Made by a program: the position numbers and the translations under genes | Notes under the pieces: model-generated | What the model was told of the DNA's origin: nothing | Databases searched by the model: none | The model's input: only the letters and a program-made list of their open reading frames with translations | DNA from: Gemmatimonadota bacterium | GTDB taxonomy: Bacteria > Gemmatimonadota > Gemmatimonadetes > Longimicrobiales > Gaopeijiaceae | Length of the DNA: 64,000 nt | Assembly (NCBI GenBank): GCA_022571515.1 | Contig: JACZXQ010000001.1 | Coordinates: 124,001 to 188,000 of the forward strand | Direction: 5' to 3' | Shown: positions 16,980 to 25,998 of the stretch, in pieces | How the letters are laid out: each line of letters starts with the position of its first letter | How positions within the stretch are numbered: position 1 is the first letter of the stretch

Positions 16980-19838
16980 ATGAGAACCCATTTCAACGTT
17001 CGAGATGGGATGGCGGTAATCGCGAGTATTCTGGTCCTCTTTTTCACCACACTCCCGTTGGCGGCCCAGACCGGGCAGGTCACGGGCCGAATCATCAACA
17101 GCAACACCGGTGCACCCCTCTCTGACGTCCAGATCAGCGTCCGGATCCAGGGGACCACGATAGGGACCATCTCCAATGTCCAGGGGCGGTATCTCCTCCT
17201 CAACACCCCCTTGGGCACCCACACCGTCGAGGTCGAGCGCCTGGGCTACGCAGCCCAGTCCATCCAGGTGACGGTCACTGCCGGCCAGACCGTGGTGGCG
17301 AACTTCGAGTTGATGACGCAGGCCATCAACCTTGACGAGATAGTGGTCACAGGTACGGCCGGAAGCGCCCGGCGGCGGGAGATCGGAACCAGCATCGGAG
17401 TGATCACCGCCGATGACATGGAGAGCATGACCGTCACGGCGGTGACGGACCTGCTCCAGGGCCAGGTCGCGGGGCTCGTCATCCGGCAGATGGGCGGCGC
17501 CGTCGGGAACGGCGCTGAGATCATGCTACGGGGGGTGAACACGTTGGGCGGGCCAGGCGGCAACCGGCCTCTCATCTACGTGGACGGTATCCGCATCGAA
17601 ACGGGCCTCCACGGGGAACCCGATGAAGCATCGGCCCAGACCACCGTGTTCGACGACCTCGACGCCAACAGCATCGAGCGAATCGAAGTCATCAAGGGCG
17701 CTGCCGCTACGACGCTCTACGGCACGGAGGCCGCTGGTGGCGTGATCCAGATCTTCACCAAGATCGGCGGCGGCGGTGCTCCTCAGTGGACCGCCACCAT
17801 CAACCAGGGATTTTCCCGCATCGGGCATGTCGGTCCCGACATCGACCCCACGGGTCTCCACTTGAACGACTGCACCATGGACCCCGGCTGCCCCGAAAGC
17901 GGCACTTGGCTGAAGTTGGGGCGCATCCAGGAGTACAACCTGTCGGTGCGCGGCGGCACGGACGTGCCCTGGTACTTCGCGACAAGCTTCGGCGACACAC
18001 AGGGAAACATCGGCGACCAGGGCGCCACCAACTATGCCCTGCGGGCGAACTTCCGGTTCAATCCTCTGGACAATCTCTCCATCCGGGCCAGCAACATGTT
18101 CACCCGGCGTAACATCATCTTTGTCCCCGACGGCAACAACGCCGAGGGGCTCCTCCTGAACGTCATGCGTGGGGATAGGGATTACTCGCCGGGCCATGAC
18201 GACTCGGCCACCCTCGAAATGGACTTGAAACAACAGATCGACCACTTCATCACCGGCCTCAACATCACCTGGACGCCCACGGCGAACCTTTCACAGCGCC
18301 TGAACGTGGGGATGGATTACTCCACTTCCGACTACACGGAGGAACGGCCCTGGGGGTTTTTCTTCGTCCCTGAGGGCACCCGTGAGAACGACCTCGACCT
18401 GGACCGCAACATCACCGTCGACTACGCCGGAACCTGGTCCACGGACCTGCCGTTCGTCGACGTGGCCTCCTCGTTTTCCTGGGGAGCCCAGTACTACGAC
18501 GAATTCAGTTGGGGTATAAACGGCTTTAGCGAGATCTTCGCGGGGCCGGGATCTAAGTTGCTCCAATCCGGGGTCGAGACCAGAGCTACGGAGCAGTGGC
18601 TGCGGGTCGCCAGCGGCGGTTTCTTCCTCCAAGAGCAGTTCGGCTGGCAGGACCGGCTCTTCGTAACCGTGGGCGGACGCTGGGACGGGTTCAGCACCTT
18701 CGGTGAGAACTTCGGGCTGGCGTTCTACCCGAAGATCTCGGCCGCCTTCACCATTTCCGACTACGACTTCTGGCCCTCCTGGTGGGAGACCATGAAGCTT
18801 CGCGGCGCCCTTGGGGAATCGGGCCGTGCGCCCAGCCCCTTCGCGTCCAAACGCACCTGGGCATCGACCTCCGGAGACGACCGTCAGGCTGCCGTCATTC
18901 TCGACGAGCTGGGCAACGACGACGTGGGGCCGGAGCGGACCCGGGAGATCGAGGGGGGCTTCGAGACCTCACTTTTTGAGGGTCGTTTCAGCCTCGACTT
19001 CACGTATTTCACCCAGAGCACTACCGACGCGCTCCTGCGCCTCGCGCGGCCGGCCTCCATCGGCACCGAGGAGTCCATCCTCACCAACCTTGGTGAGGTG
19101 GCGAACAGTGGGTACGAGTTCCAGGGCAACGTCCATGTGTATTCGTCGCCCTCGCTGTCCTGGAGCGTCGGTGGGAACTACTACCATGGGGAGAACAAGG
19201 TAATCTCCTTAGGCCCTGTCACCGACGAGCGCCTCCTGAATCGGCCGGTAGACGCCCGGTTTGGGGACATCGTGCAAAACCCCGATGAACTAGGAGTGAG
19301 ACCGAAGTTTGCGGAGGAGTACCTCGGTCCGGCGAGGCCCACCACCACCTGGGCCCTGAACTCCAGGCTGACATTCTTCCGCCGCCTTACGCTGGACGCG
19401 TTGGGCGAGTTCCAGGGTGGCCACGTCCGCCAGTCGGGCACCGCCCGGCAGAACGTAAGGCGGAGGTATTGGCCAACATGCATGGACGTGATCGCGGCGG
19501 TTGAGGCCGGGGACTATTCCATGTTCACGGCAAAGGAGCTGGGCCTGTGCAGTTATAGGGACGCCAGCTACGGTGAGTGGACCACACTGGGTGACTTCTT
19601 CAGGCTCCGCTCGGTGTCCGTCAGCTACCGGGTGCCAGAGACTTGGCTCCCGGCCGGAGCCACCGGGTTGACCCTCCGCCTCCAGGGCCGGAACATCTGG
19701 CACAAGACAGACTGGCCGGGCATCGACCCGGAGGGGAATTCCTACGGCACGGCGGCAGGCTGGAGCTGGAGTATCCGGGAGTATTACAACCTCCCGACAC
19801 CGGCGGTTTACTTGTTTAGCGCCACCTTCAACTTCTAA
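16980..19838 (+). CDS. SusC/RagA-family TonB-dependent outer-membrane receptor
   Basis: A 952-residue outer-membrane transporter. It has a signal peptide (about 1-30), a carboxypeptidase-like domain (TGQVTGRIINSNTGAPLSDV), a TonB-box-like stretch NLDEIVVTGTAG, a plug with LLQGQVAGLVIRQ, MLRGVNTLGG and PLIYVDGIRI, and a long barrel ending in aromatic YLFSATFNF. Start at ATG 16980 is preferred over the open frame upstream because AAGGAG lies before it and the signal peptide follows. It imports a nutrient (glycan or peptide) through the outer membrane using TonB energy, with the SusD-like lipoprotein that follows four bases later. Confidence 0.93.
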   Translation: MRTHFNVRDGMAVIASILVLFFTTLPLAAQTGQVTGRIINSNTGAPLSDVQISVRIQGTTIGTISNVQGRYLLLNTPLGTHTVEVERLGYAAQSIQVTVTAGQTVVANFELMTQAINLDEIVVTGTAGSARRREIGTSIGVITADDMESMTVTAVTDLLQGQVAGLVIRQMGGAVGNGAEIMLRGVNTLGGPGGNRPLIYVDGIRIETGLHGEPDEASAQTTVFDDLDANSIERIEVIKGAAATTLYGTEAAGGVIQIFTKIGGGGAPQWTATINQGFSRIGHVGPDIDPTGLHLNDCTMDPGCPESGTWLKLGRIQEYNLSVRGGTDVPWYFATSFGDTQGNIGDQGATNYALRANFRFNPLDNLSIRASNMFTRRNIIFVPDGNNAEGLLLNVMRGDRDYSPGHDDSATLEMDLKQQIDHFITGLNITWTPTANLSQRLNVGMDYSTSDYTEERPWGFFFVPEGTRENDLDLDRNITVDYAGTWSTDLPFVDVASSFSWGAQYYDEFSWGINGFSEIFAGPGSKLLQSGVETRATEQWLRVASGGFFLQEQFGWQDRLFVTVGGRWDGFSTFGENFGLAFYPKISAAFTISDYDFWPSWWETMKLRGALGESGRAPSPFASKRTWASTSGDDRQAAVILDELGNDDVGPERTREIEGGFETSLFEGRFSLDFTYFTQSTTDALLRLARPASIGTEESILTNLGEVANSGYEFQGNVHVYSSPSLSWSVGGNYYHGENKVISLGPVTDERLLNRPVDARFGDIVQNPDELGVRPKFAEEYLGPARPTTTWALNSRLTFFRRLTLDALGEFQGGHVRQSGTARQNVRRRYWPTCMDVIAAVEAGDYSMFTAKELGLCSYRDASYGEWTTLGDFFRLRSVSVSYRVPETWLPAGATGLTLRLQGRNIWHKTDWPGIDPEGNSYGTAAGWSWSIREYYNLPTPAVYLFSATFNF

Positions 19839-19854
19839 ACCCGTGAACGGAGAT

Positions 19855-21159
19855 ATGATGATGAGAATTGCATGCATGTTCCGCCGCGGGGCTTGGGCGC
19901 CACTTCCGGTGCTCCTTTTCCTCACGGTAGGATGCGGAGATCTTTTCGACATTCAGAACCCGGGTCAAATCCTGGACACCGACCTCAACGATCCCGCACT
20001 GATCCCTGTGCTCATTACGGGGCTCTCCTCCGACGTATCGGACTTCATGGACAACGTGGGCTTCGCCGTGGCACGCATCGGAGACGAGATGGCAGGGTCC
20101 GGCAGTTACGGGGATACGGGGTTCTTCCGCGTTGGCCATGCGGACCAGGGCAACGTCAACGGCATGTGGGAGCAGGCCCATGAGGCCATCTGGATGGCCG
20201 AGCTCCACATCGCCCGCATCGAGACACTGATCGAGCCGGCTGCGTTTGCCAGCAGCCCATTCGTCGCCCGGGCGTACGTCTTCCAGGGCATCGCTCACAG
20301 GACCCTCGGCGAGAACTACTGCCAGGTCGTCTACTCCGACCCCGATGAATACGGCGGCCTGCAGCCCAGGGAAGTAGCATTCGACTCGGCGGTCACTTCC
20401 TTCACCAACGCGTTGTCCTACGGCACCGAGTTCCAGGAGGCCGCCCACGCAGGGCTGGCGTCGGCATACGCCGACCTCGGACAATGGAGCCAGGCGGTGT
20501 CGGAGGCCCGCCTGGTCGACGACGACTTCGTTTTCGAGATTTTTTACGACATCAACGACAACGAGAACGAGATCTACGACGAGACCCACGACCGGCATGA
20601 GATGTCCGTCTTCGCAACCTTTGCAGGCACCTTCGACCCGGCGGACCCCCGGGCCCCCTTCACCAAGTGCGACGAGGTCAGCGGCTGCCCGAACAGCCAG
20701 GGCGCCGACGGTGTGACGACCCACTGGCGGCAGGAGAAGTTCGACGACGGGGGGAGTGAGATACCGGCTTTGAGCGGGAAGGAAGCACGGCTCATCGAGG
20801 CTGAGGCAGCGCTCCGGAGCGGTGACCTTGGTGAATTCACGACCCAGATCAACCGGATCCGGACCCTGTACGGTATGCCGTCCATCACCGAACCTGCCAC
20901 TGCCGGCGCGCTGGAGTATCCCAACGCCCTCGACGACGGATGGTCCATCCTCGACGGCGAGCGCCACCTGACGCTCTGGCTCGAGGGCCGTAGGCTCTGG
21001 GACCTGCATCGGTGGAACCACCCGTTCCTGAACGGCGGGACGGTGGTGTGGGAAGGCGAAAACCCGCGTGACTCCTGCATGCCCGTACCGTCGGGCGAGT
21101 GCCGCGTCAACCCCAACTTCACTTGCGCCGAAGCGGCGGCAGGCACACTCAGCGGCTGA
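19855..21159 (+). CDS. SusD/RagB-family nutrient-binding lipoprotein
   Basis: About 434 residues with a lipobox (LTVGC) and the SusD start phrase DLFDIQNPGQILDTDLNDPA. The four-TPR helical core follows (QAHEAIWMAELHIARIETLI, YVFQGIAHRTLGENYCQVVY), and the C-terminal RagB/SusD part includes ERHLTLWLEGRRLWDLHRWN. It sits on the outer leaflet of the outer membrane as the lid of the SusC channel. The start lies among three consecutive ATGs (19855-19861) after ACGGAG; an upstream GTG at 19843 overlaps the ribosome site and is less likely. A strong hairpin after the gene probably ends the susCD transcript. Confidence 0.92.
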   Translation: MMMRIACMFRRGAWAPLPVLLFLTVGCGDLFDIQNPGQILDTDLNDPALIPVLITGLSSDVSDFMDNVGFAVARIGDEMAGSGSYGDTGFFRVGHADQGNVNGMWEQAHEAIWMAELHIARIETLIEPAAFASSPFVARAYVFQGIAHRTLGENYCQVVYSDPDEYGGLQPREVAFDSAVTSFTNALSYGTEFQEAAHAGLASAYADLGQWSQAVSEARLVDDDFVFEIFYDINDNENEIYDETHDRHEMSVFATFAGTFDPADPRAPFTKCDEVSGCPNSQGADGVTTHWRQEKFDDGGSEIPALSGKEARLIEAEAALRSGDLGEFTTQINRIRTLYGMPSITEPATAGALEYPNALDDGWSILDGERHLTLWLEGRRLWDLHRWNHPFLNGGTVVWEGENPRDSCMPVPSGECRVNPNFTCAEAAAGTLSG

Positions 21160-21191
21160 GCAGGACAGGCCGTGACCACTCACTCAACCAG

Positions 21192-21230
21192 GGCGCTGCC
21201 CTCACCGCACCGTGCGGTGGGGGCAGTGCC
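21192..21230 (+). terminator. Long stem-loop after susCD
   Basis: GGCGCTGCCCTCACCGCA (21192-21209) pairs with TGCGGTGGGGGCAGTGCC (21213-21230) over 18 bp including two G-T pairs, with a three-base CCG loop. There is no T-run, so it may act as a terminator with Rho or as an mRNA-stabilising 3' structure. Confidence 0.7.
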
Positions 21231-21283
21231 GATGTCGGCCCTCACGGTTTGATGTGACCCGGGAGTGGCAATACTGAGGCGCC

Positions 21284-21667
21284 ATGGACAAACGTGTCCT
21301 CCTTCTGCCCCTAGCCACGATCCTCCTTGCCTGCGCAGCAACGCAAGGGCAAGGAACCGGCCCTCGGCGCTCGTCGCGGGTGTTGACGGCCGATGAGATC
21401 GCTGAGATGGTGGTGACGACAGCGTACGACGCCGTGCAGCAGTACCGAACCCACTGGCTTCACAGTCGGGCGGCCCCCACCTTCAGCAACCCAGACGCCA
21501 GTCCGCCAGTGTTGTACCTGGACGGAATCCGCATGGACGACATTTCCGAGTTGGGGCGCATACGTGCGGACGTGGTGGAGCGGATGGAGTACCTGAGCCC
21601 TTCGGAGGCCACGAACCGGTTCGGCACCAATCACAACGGGGGCGCCATCCTCGTCACCACCCGCTGA
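21284..21667 (+). CDS. Small lipoprotein resembling the end of a TonB plug domain
   Basis: A 127-residue protein with a lipobox-like LLACA leader. Its second half, VLYLDGIRMDDISELGRIRA then VVERMEYLSPSEATNRFGTN and GAILVTTR, matches the last strands of a TonB plug domain, but no barrel follows. It lies after the susCD terminator on the same strand and may be a partner of such receptors. Function unknown; compare the larger plug-only protein before susC. Confidence 0.7.
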   Translation: MDKRVLLLPLATILLACAATQGQGTGPRRSSRVLTADEIAEMVVTTAYDAVQQYRTHWLHSRAAPTFSNPDASPPVLYLDGIRMDDISELGRIRADVVERMEYLSPSEATNRFGTNHNGGAILVTTR

Positions 21668-21680
21668 AGCACCGGTCCGT

Positions 21681-24308
21681 CTATCTCCGGGGGTTGCCAT
21701 ACCGCCATATGGCATTGAGCCAATTCTTCTCTTGGGGATCGATCATCAGAGCCTCATTGTATTCGACGATCGCCTGCCTTCGGTTCCCCAGAAAGAGAAG
21801 GATGTCCCCATTGATGCTGTGCTCGACCGCCTCGTACCGCGTCTGTACGTCCTCCGTCAGAGCTGCGATCTCCTCGTCGGTTTCTCCCATATTGGCCAAC
21901 CATGGAAGCACGCTCTCTCTGGCTTCCCTGAAGTCCAGCAGGTTTCGTAGGCGGTACATGTCCCCCACGAAGTAGGCCATGGCCGGGGTGAACTCCAGGT
22001 ACGGGTGATTATCCGTGTTCTCTCTGGAGTTCCCGGCGTAGCGGGCCAGAGCCTCCTCGCCCATCACGAACCCGCTCAAGAAGTCCATTGCGCTCGTCAC
22101 ATTCACATGCGCCAGGTCCTCACGGACGCGGTCATTCTCGAATTTCGCCCTCAAGGCGCCGAAGTCGATCTCGAACTCCCTTTGCGTGCCGATCAAAACC
22201 ATGTTTTGCCGCAATGGCGAAAACCAGAGGGTCGAGTGGGGGAACACCGCCATGAATGACTTCGCTACCATCCTGACTTCCCCATCCGACAGCAGGTGGT
22301 GGGGAATCCATTGCACGACTATGCCCTCATCCGACAGTCTCTCCTCGAGCAACTCATAAAAATCACGAGCATAAAGGCTCCCATTCCCAGCCATTTTCGG
22401 TGACGTGGCATCGATGGAAATCACGTCGTACACCTTGTCCGACACCAGCATGTAATTCCTGCCGTCACCCAGGATCAAGTTGAACCGGGGATCGTTGAGA
22501 ACACCGTAATTGACCTCGGGGAAGAAATGCGCTGCTCTTGGCACGGCGGGCACCAACTCCACGCAGTCCACCCCTGACACGTCGTGCTGCAATACCGCCC
22601 AGGACGTGCCCCCTGCCCCAAAGCCGATGATAGCCACTCTCGGAGAGGCCGCCGTGCTCAGGAGCAGGGGGAAGTGCGCCAGTGCCTTTTGGGCATCTTG
22701 GTACTCCAGCGGTTCCCCAGCTACCGGAAACCCATTGATGCTCAGGATCCTGTCGCCATAGATGTCTCGGTAAACCTTTACCGTGGCGCCAATTCCTTCC
22801 TCGTAGGAGAGAATCTCATCTGTTTCGAGTCCCTCGTAGTACGAGGTCAGGGTCATCCCGCCGTCTCTCATGTACACCGTCCCTCCGCCGATGAACACCA
22901 CCCCCACCACGACTGCCGCCGTGATTCTGGCCTTGGGTCCCAAGGAGGGCTCGGCCAGAATGAGGATCACTCCAATGACGACATTGATGGTGGCGATCAG
23001 GACGATGCCAGCCTGCACACCGATCAGCGGAATCAACACGAAGCCGGCGATGACCGATCCGAAGACCCCCCCGATGGTGTTGACCGCGTAGACGTTCCCC
23101 AAGGCGGTACCTACGGTGTTCACTCTCGTCGTGTAGATCTTGCTCGCCACGGGAAAAGCCATCCCCATGAGGACGGTAGGCACGAGCATGACGGAGAGAG
23201 TGTTGACGAACCTCATGCCCATCCACTTCCAGTTGAGCATGGAGTCGAGAGACACGTCGGCCATGCCTTGAAAGACCGGGGTCAGGTGGTTGATGGCCGG
23301 AATTGCGAGGATGGCGGAAACTCCAATGAGTACCTCGATCAATCCCAACCACCCCAGCAGCCTCTTACGGGTGTCGATGAAGGTCGCAGTGATGAAGCTG
23401 CCGATACCTATACCCAGGAGGAACGCCGTCAAGATCGTGGTGAAAGCGTGGGTGGAATTGTCCAGGAAGAAGACGAGGGCCCTCGTCCAGAACACTTCCA
23501 AGGCCAGGGCACAGAATCCGGACAGGCCGATGGCCCATAGTGCCAAGCGAATTGCCGTGGGAGAAAGAACCGCGGCCCCACTCGCTTCTGGCTCCTTCTC
23601 ATCTCCCATGGGGACTTCGGCCGCGGCCGGGCGAGCTCGCAAACGCCGGTCCATGGTGAACGCAACGCCCGCGATCAGAAGGTTGATCACCCCGGCCGCG
23701 TAGGCGGCCTCCTTCACGCCCAGCATCAGGATGAGGAAGAACCCCGCGGAAAGGACGCCGACGACGGCTCCGAGGGTGTTCAGGGAATAGAGATAGCCGA
23801 CGTGCCGCCCCAGCTTCTCCTGTGTTCTCGCGAAGAATTTGACGATGACGGGGAGGGTCCCGCCCATCAGGGTGGCCGGAAGGACCAGGACCAGGAAAGC
23901 AAGGGCGAATCTGATCAGGTTGATCCCATAGAACCCAATGGCGAAGTGCTGGGATATGCTGACGTAGATCAGGGTGACGGCGGCGAGGAGGAGGGGCATC
24001 AGGAAGGCGAATAGGCCAATCCCTCCTTCCAGGAGCGCATACACGAACAGAGGGCTCTTTCCCCTGTCGATGAGTCGGCCAAAATAGGCCCCACCCAGAG
24101 CAAGCCCGGTAAAGAGGGACGCCAAGATCGTGCTTGTGGCAAACGCGGTTGCACCGAATACCAGGGTGAGCGTCCGCATCCAGACGACCTCGTAGACCAA
24201 GCCGCAAGCTCCTGAGAGGAAGAACAATCCCAGAATGGTCAGTCGGACGCCGGTTGATGGCGGGGGTCCAAGGCTGGTTTCTTGTGACGGATGGTCGTGT
24301 TGGCTCAT
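21681..24308 (-). CDS. Fused multi-pass membrane and spermidine-synthase-like protein
   Basis: An 875-residue inner-membrane protein. The N-terminal 530 residues contain at least twelve hydrophobic helices of the MFS-like fused spermidine synthase type (GLFFLSGACGLVYEVVWMRT is diagnostic). Residues about 555-760 form a Rossmann methyltransferase fold with GFGAGG, and the end has a TPR-like helix pair (RRQAIVEYNEALMIDPQEKN). Such proteins are annotated as polyamine synthases, but the membrane fusion often lacks proven activity. Start at 24308 is chosen for AAGGAAG upstream; the open frame continues 105 codons further into a repeat and intron region and is not credible there. Confidence 0.85.
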   Translation of the reverse strand: MSQHDHPSQETSLGPPPSTGVRLTILGLFFLSGACGLVYEVVWMRTLTLVFGATAFATSTILASLFTGLALGGAYFGRLIDRGKSPLFVYALLEGGIGLFAFLMPLLLAAVTLIYVSISQHFAIGFYGINLIRFALAFLVLVLPATLMGGTLPVIVKFFARTQEKLGRHVGYLYSLNTLGAVVGVLSAGFFLILMLGVKEAAYAAGVINLLIAGVAFTMDRRLRARPAAAEVPMGDEKEPEASGAAVLSPTAIRLALWAIGLSGFCALALEVFWTRALVFFLDNSTHAFTTILTAFLLGIGIGSFITATFIDTRKRLLGWLGLIEVLIGVSAILAIPAINHLTPVFQGMADVSLDSMLNWKWMGMRFVNTLSVMLVPTVLMGMAFPVASKIYTTRVNTVGTALGNVYAVNTIGGVFGSVIAGFVLIPLIGVQAGIVLIATINVVIGVILILAEPSLGPKARITAAVVVGVVFIGGGTVYMRDGGMTLTSYYEGLETDEILSYEEGIGATVKVYRDIYGDRILSINGFPVAGEPLEYQDAQKALAHFPLLLSTAASPRVAIIGFGAGGTSWAVLQHDVSGVDCVELVPAVPRAAHFFPEVNYGVLNDPRFNLILGDGRNYMLVSDKVYDVISIDATSPKMAGNGSLYARDFYELLEERLSDEGIVVQWIPHHLLSDGEVRMVAKSFMAVFPHSTLWFSPLRQNMVLIGTQREFEIDFGALRAKFENDRVREDLAHVNVTSAMDFLSGFVMGEEALARYAGNSRENTDNHPYLEFTPAMAYFVGDMYRLRNLLDFREARESVLPWLANMGETDEEIAALTEDVQTRYEAVEHSINGDILLFLGNRRQAIVEYNEALMIDPQEKNWLNAIWRYGNPRR

Positions 24309-24490
24309 CAGCTTCCTTGCTCTGGTATCCCTTGCGGACGGTGAGGTCGGCTGTGTCTTCGGCCAATCCTCGATCCGAGGCGACTCGGGGCCCTGAATCT
24401 CCGTGGGCCCCAGGAGAAGATCCCGAAAGTCAGCTGGATTGTGGGGGAATTGGAGGCAGAAATCAAACAGCCTGACCAGCGGTGCCTTGC

Positions 24491-24526
24491 GGGTGGCAAA
24501 AACCCCGTCTGCCACGAGATCATTGA
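24491..24526 (+). repeat. Dispersed 36-nt repeat, copy A
   Basis: One of four related copies. It starts GGGTGGCAAAAACCCCGTCT and ends GAGATCATTGA; it differs from copy D (31152-31187) at 4 of 36 positions. It lies 32 bases beyond the 3' end of the group II intron. Confidence 0.7.
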
Positions 24527-24597
24527 GGTTCTGGAGATGCGCGAGCGCGGAGCCATGGTCGAGCAACCCGGGGAGTTGCCCCCCCCGGGCCCTCTCA

Positions 24598-24630
24598 GAT
24601 CCGAGCAAGGAGATTTCCACCACTCGGCTC
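24598..24630 (-). ncRNA. Group II intron domain V-like hairpin
   Basis: Reads GAGCCGAGTGG, GAAA in the loop region, then CTCC, TT and GCTCGGATC. The outer eight pairs are intact except position 3, where G of the AGC triad faces A instead of U, and the inner stem is imperfect. It is immediately followed by TGAGAGGG. The family resemblance is good, but the mismatch in the catalytic triad suggests loss of activity. Confidence 0.55.
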
Positions 24631-24713
24631 CTCCGTTGAGGAGTCTTACGGAGCCCTCGCCCAGATCTGAACGGAGATCCGGGGTGGTGGGAGCGGGTGC
24701 GCCTTGCGTGTCT

Positions 24714-25220
24714 TCATTCCCAGACGCCAGCCTCCCCGGCGGGTCCTGCACCAGTACATCGTAAAGCCTCGGCGAACCGAATCAGCCGTGCGTGCCCCTT
24801 GAGACGGGGTTTGATGTCGCGCTCGAACCAGAGGTCGAGGACTCCCACATTCAGGCACTTGCCGATCAGCCGCAGGAACGGCGGATCGGCCACCCGCGCA
24901 CCCTGCACGATCTTGTCCTCCACTGTGGAGATTCCGATCGGCCGCGTCTTGCCCCCTGCCTTCGGGATGTGCACCCGTCGGATCGGTTGATGCCGGTACC
25001 GCATCGTCCTCAACCGTCCGTGCAGCCCCAAGAGGTTCCCCTCCAGTTGCTGTCCGTACTGCTCCTTCGTGATGCCATCGACCCCCACGGCCACATCCTT
25101 GCGGATCCGGTGGAAGGCCCGTCCCAGCGCCGCCTCATCCACGAGGTGCGCCAAGAAGTTGAATCGAGCGTCCGGTTCTCGCTTCGCTCGCTCCGCCACC
25201 TTCAGGAGTTCCGTGGACAT
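24714..25220 (-). pseudogene. Internally deleted group II intron reverse transcriptase
   Basis: The 168-residue frame begins like intron maturases (MSTELLKVAERAKREPDARF, AAVGVDG-like AVGVDGITKEQYGQQLEGNL, RYRHQPIRRVHIPKAGGKTR, PIGISTVEDKIVQ). It then jumps to RVADPPFLRLIGKCLNVGVL and again to WFERDIKPRLKGHARLIRFA. Compared with full RTs, the YGFRPG region, the PQG region and the YADD catalytic box are missing, as are the maturase and endonuclease domains. The deletions keep the frame. The protein cannot be a working reverse transcriptase. Confidence 0.85.
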
Positions 25221-25998
25221 GGGGGATCCTCAGTCTGAGCTCGAGGCCATGTTTCCCTCCTGAAGTTCTGTCTCAACACTGGCCGCCTTCGCTCCGCTGG
25301 GTCCGGGTGCCGAGCCCGTTCCCCACCATCATCGCTCGTATGCGGCCATCCGACTCCCCTGCCGCTTCGGCACGCCTCCGGTTTGCCCTCGGTCGTGCCT
25401 TACCAGTTGAGCAAGCGTGGTTTCTGTGCCCGGTGGCGTTTCCCACCACGAGGCCGGCCGTCGGACCGCTTGCAGCCGACGGCGCGTCGGAGTGGGTCAC
25501 CGGTTCTCCGTCGCCCGGATCTTCCAACCGGACGGTCAGGGGTCTCCCAGGTTACCGGGCCATCCTCTTCGGCCGTGCCGCGGTCGTCCACCCCGCCGGT
25601 TCCCCTTCGGCTCGCCCTCAGCGCCTCCGGGAATGCTGCTTTGCAGGCGAAAAATCCCTTGAGCACCGGAACCTTGTGTCATTTCGGGGCTGACACCTGC
25701 GGCCCACCCGCTCGCCTGACTACGCATCAACCGCCCCTTTACGGAAACAGCTGCAAGTCTGGCTACCAGCCCGCTGGCTACGCCTTGACTGGGTGGCGCT
25801 CGCACCCACAGGACAGCTCATCAGAGTTTCAGCCTACTCCAGACCTCCTCTCCTACCGGCATTGCCTGGTCGCTTCTACAACGCCTCAACCACCCGCCGC
25901 CACCGCGGACTGGCTCGGAACCCGGCCGCCTTGCGGCACCCCCCCAGGGGTCGGCATGTTGGCCGCGCCACAGAAACGCGCATCCAGGAGCGATTCCC

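Larger units (their letters stand above)
24559..25805 (-). mobile_element. Degraded group II intron
   Basis: On the minus strand the element opens with GTGCGAGCGCCACCC at 25805, matching the GUGYG 5' end of group II introns, followed by about 580 bases of structured, gene-free sequence (domain I-IV RNA), a broken reverse transcriptase (25220-24714), a domain V-like hairpin (24630-24598), a domain VI-like stem (CCCGGGG with CCCCGGG, about 24594-24565) and an end at GCTCGAC near 24559. The order and spacing fit a whole intron of about 1.25 kb with an internally deleted ORF. Exact ends need a homologue to confirm. Confidence 0.6.

Noticed and set aside
24309..24623. N-terminal extension of the spermidine-synthase-like protein
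   Set aside because: It runs through repeat copy A and into the intron end; a good ribosome site and membrane helix support the start at 24308.
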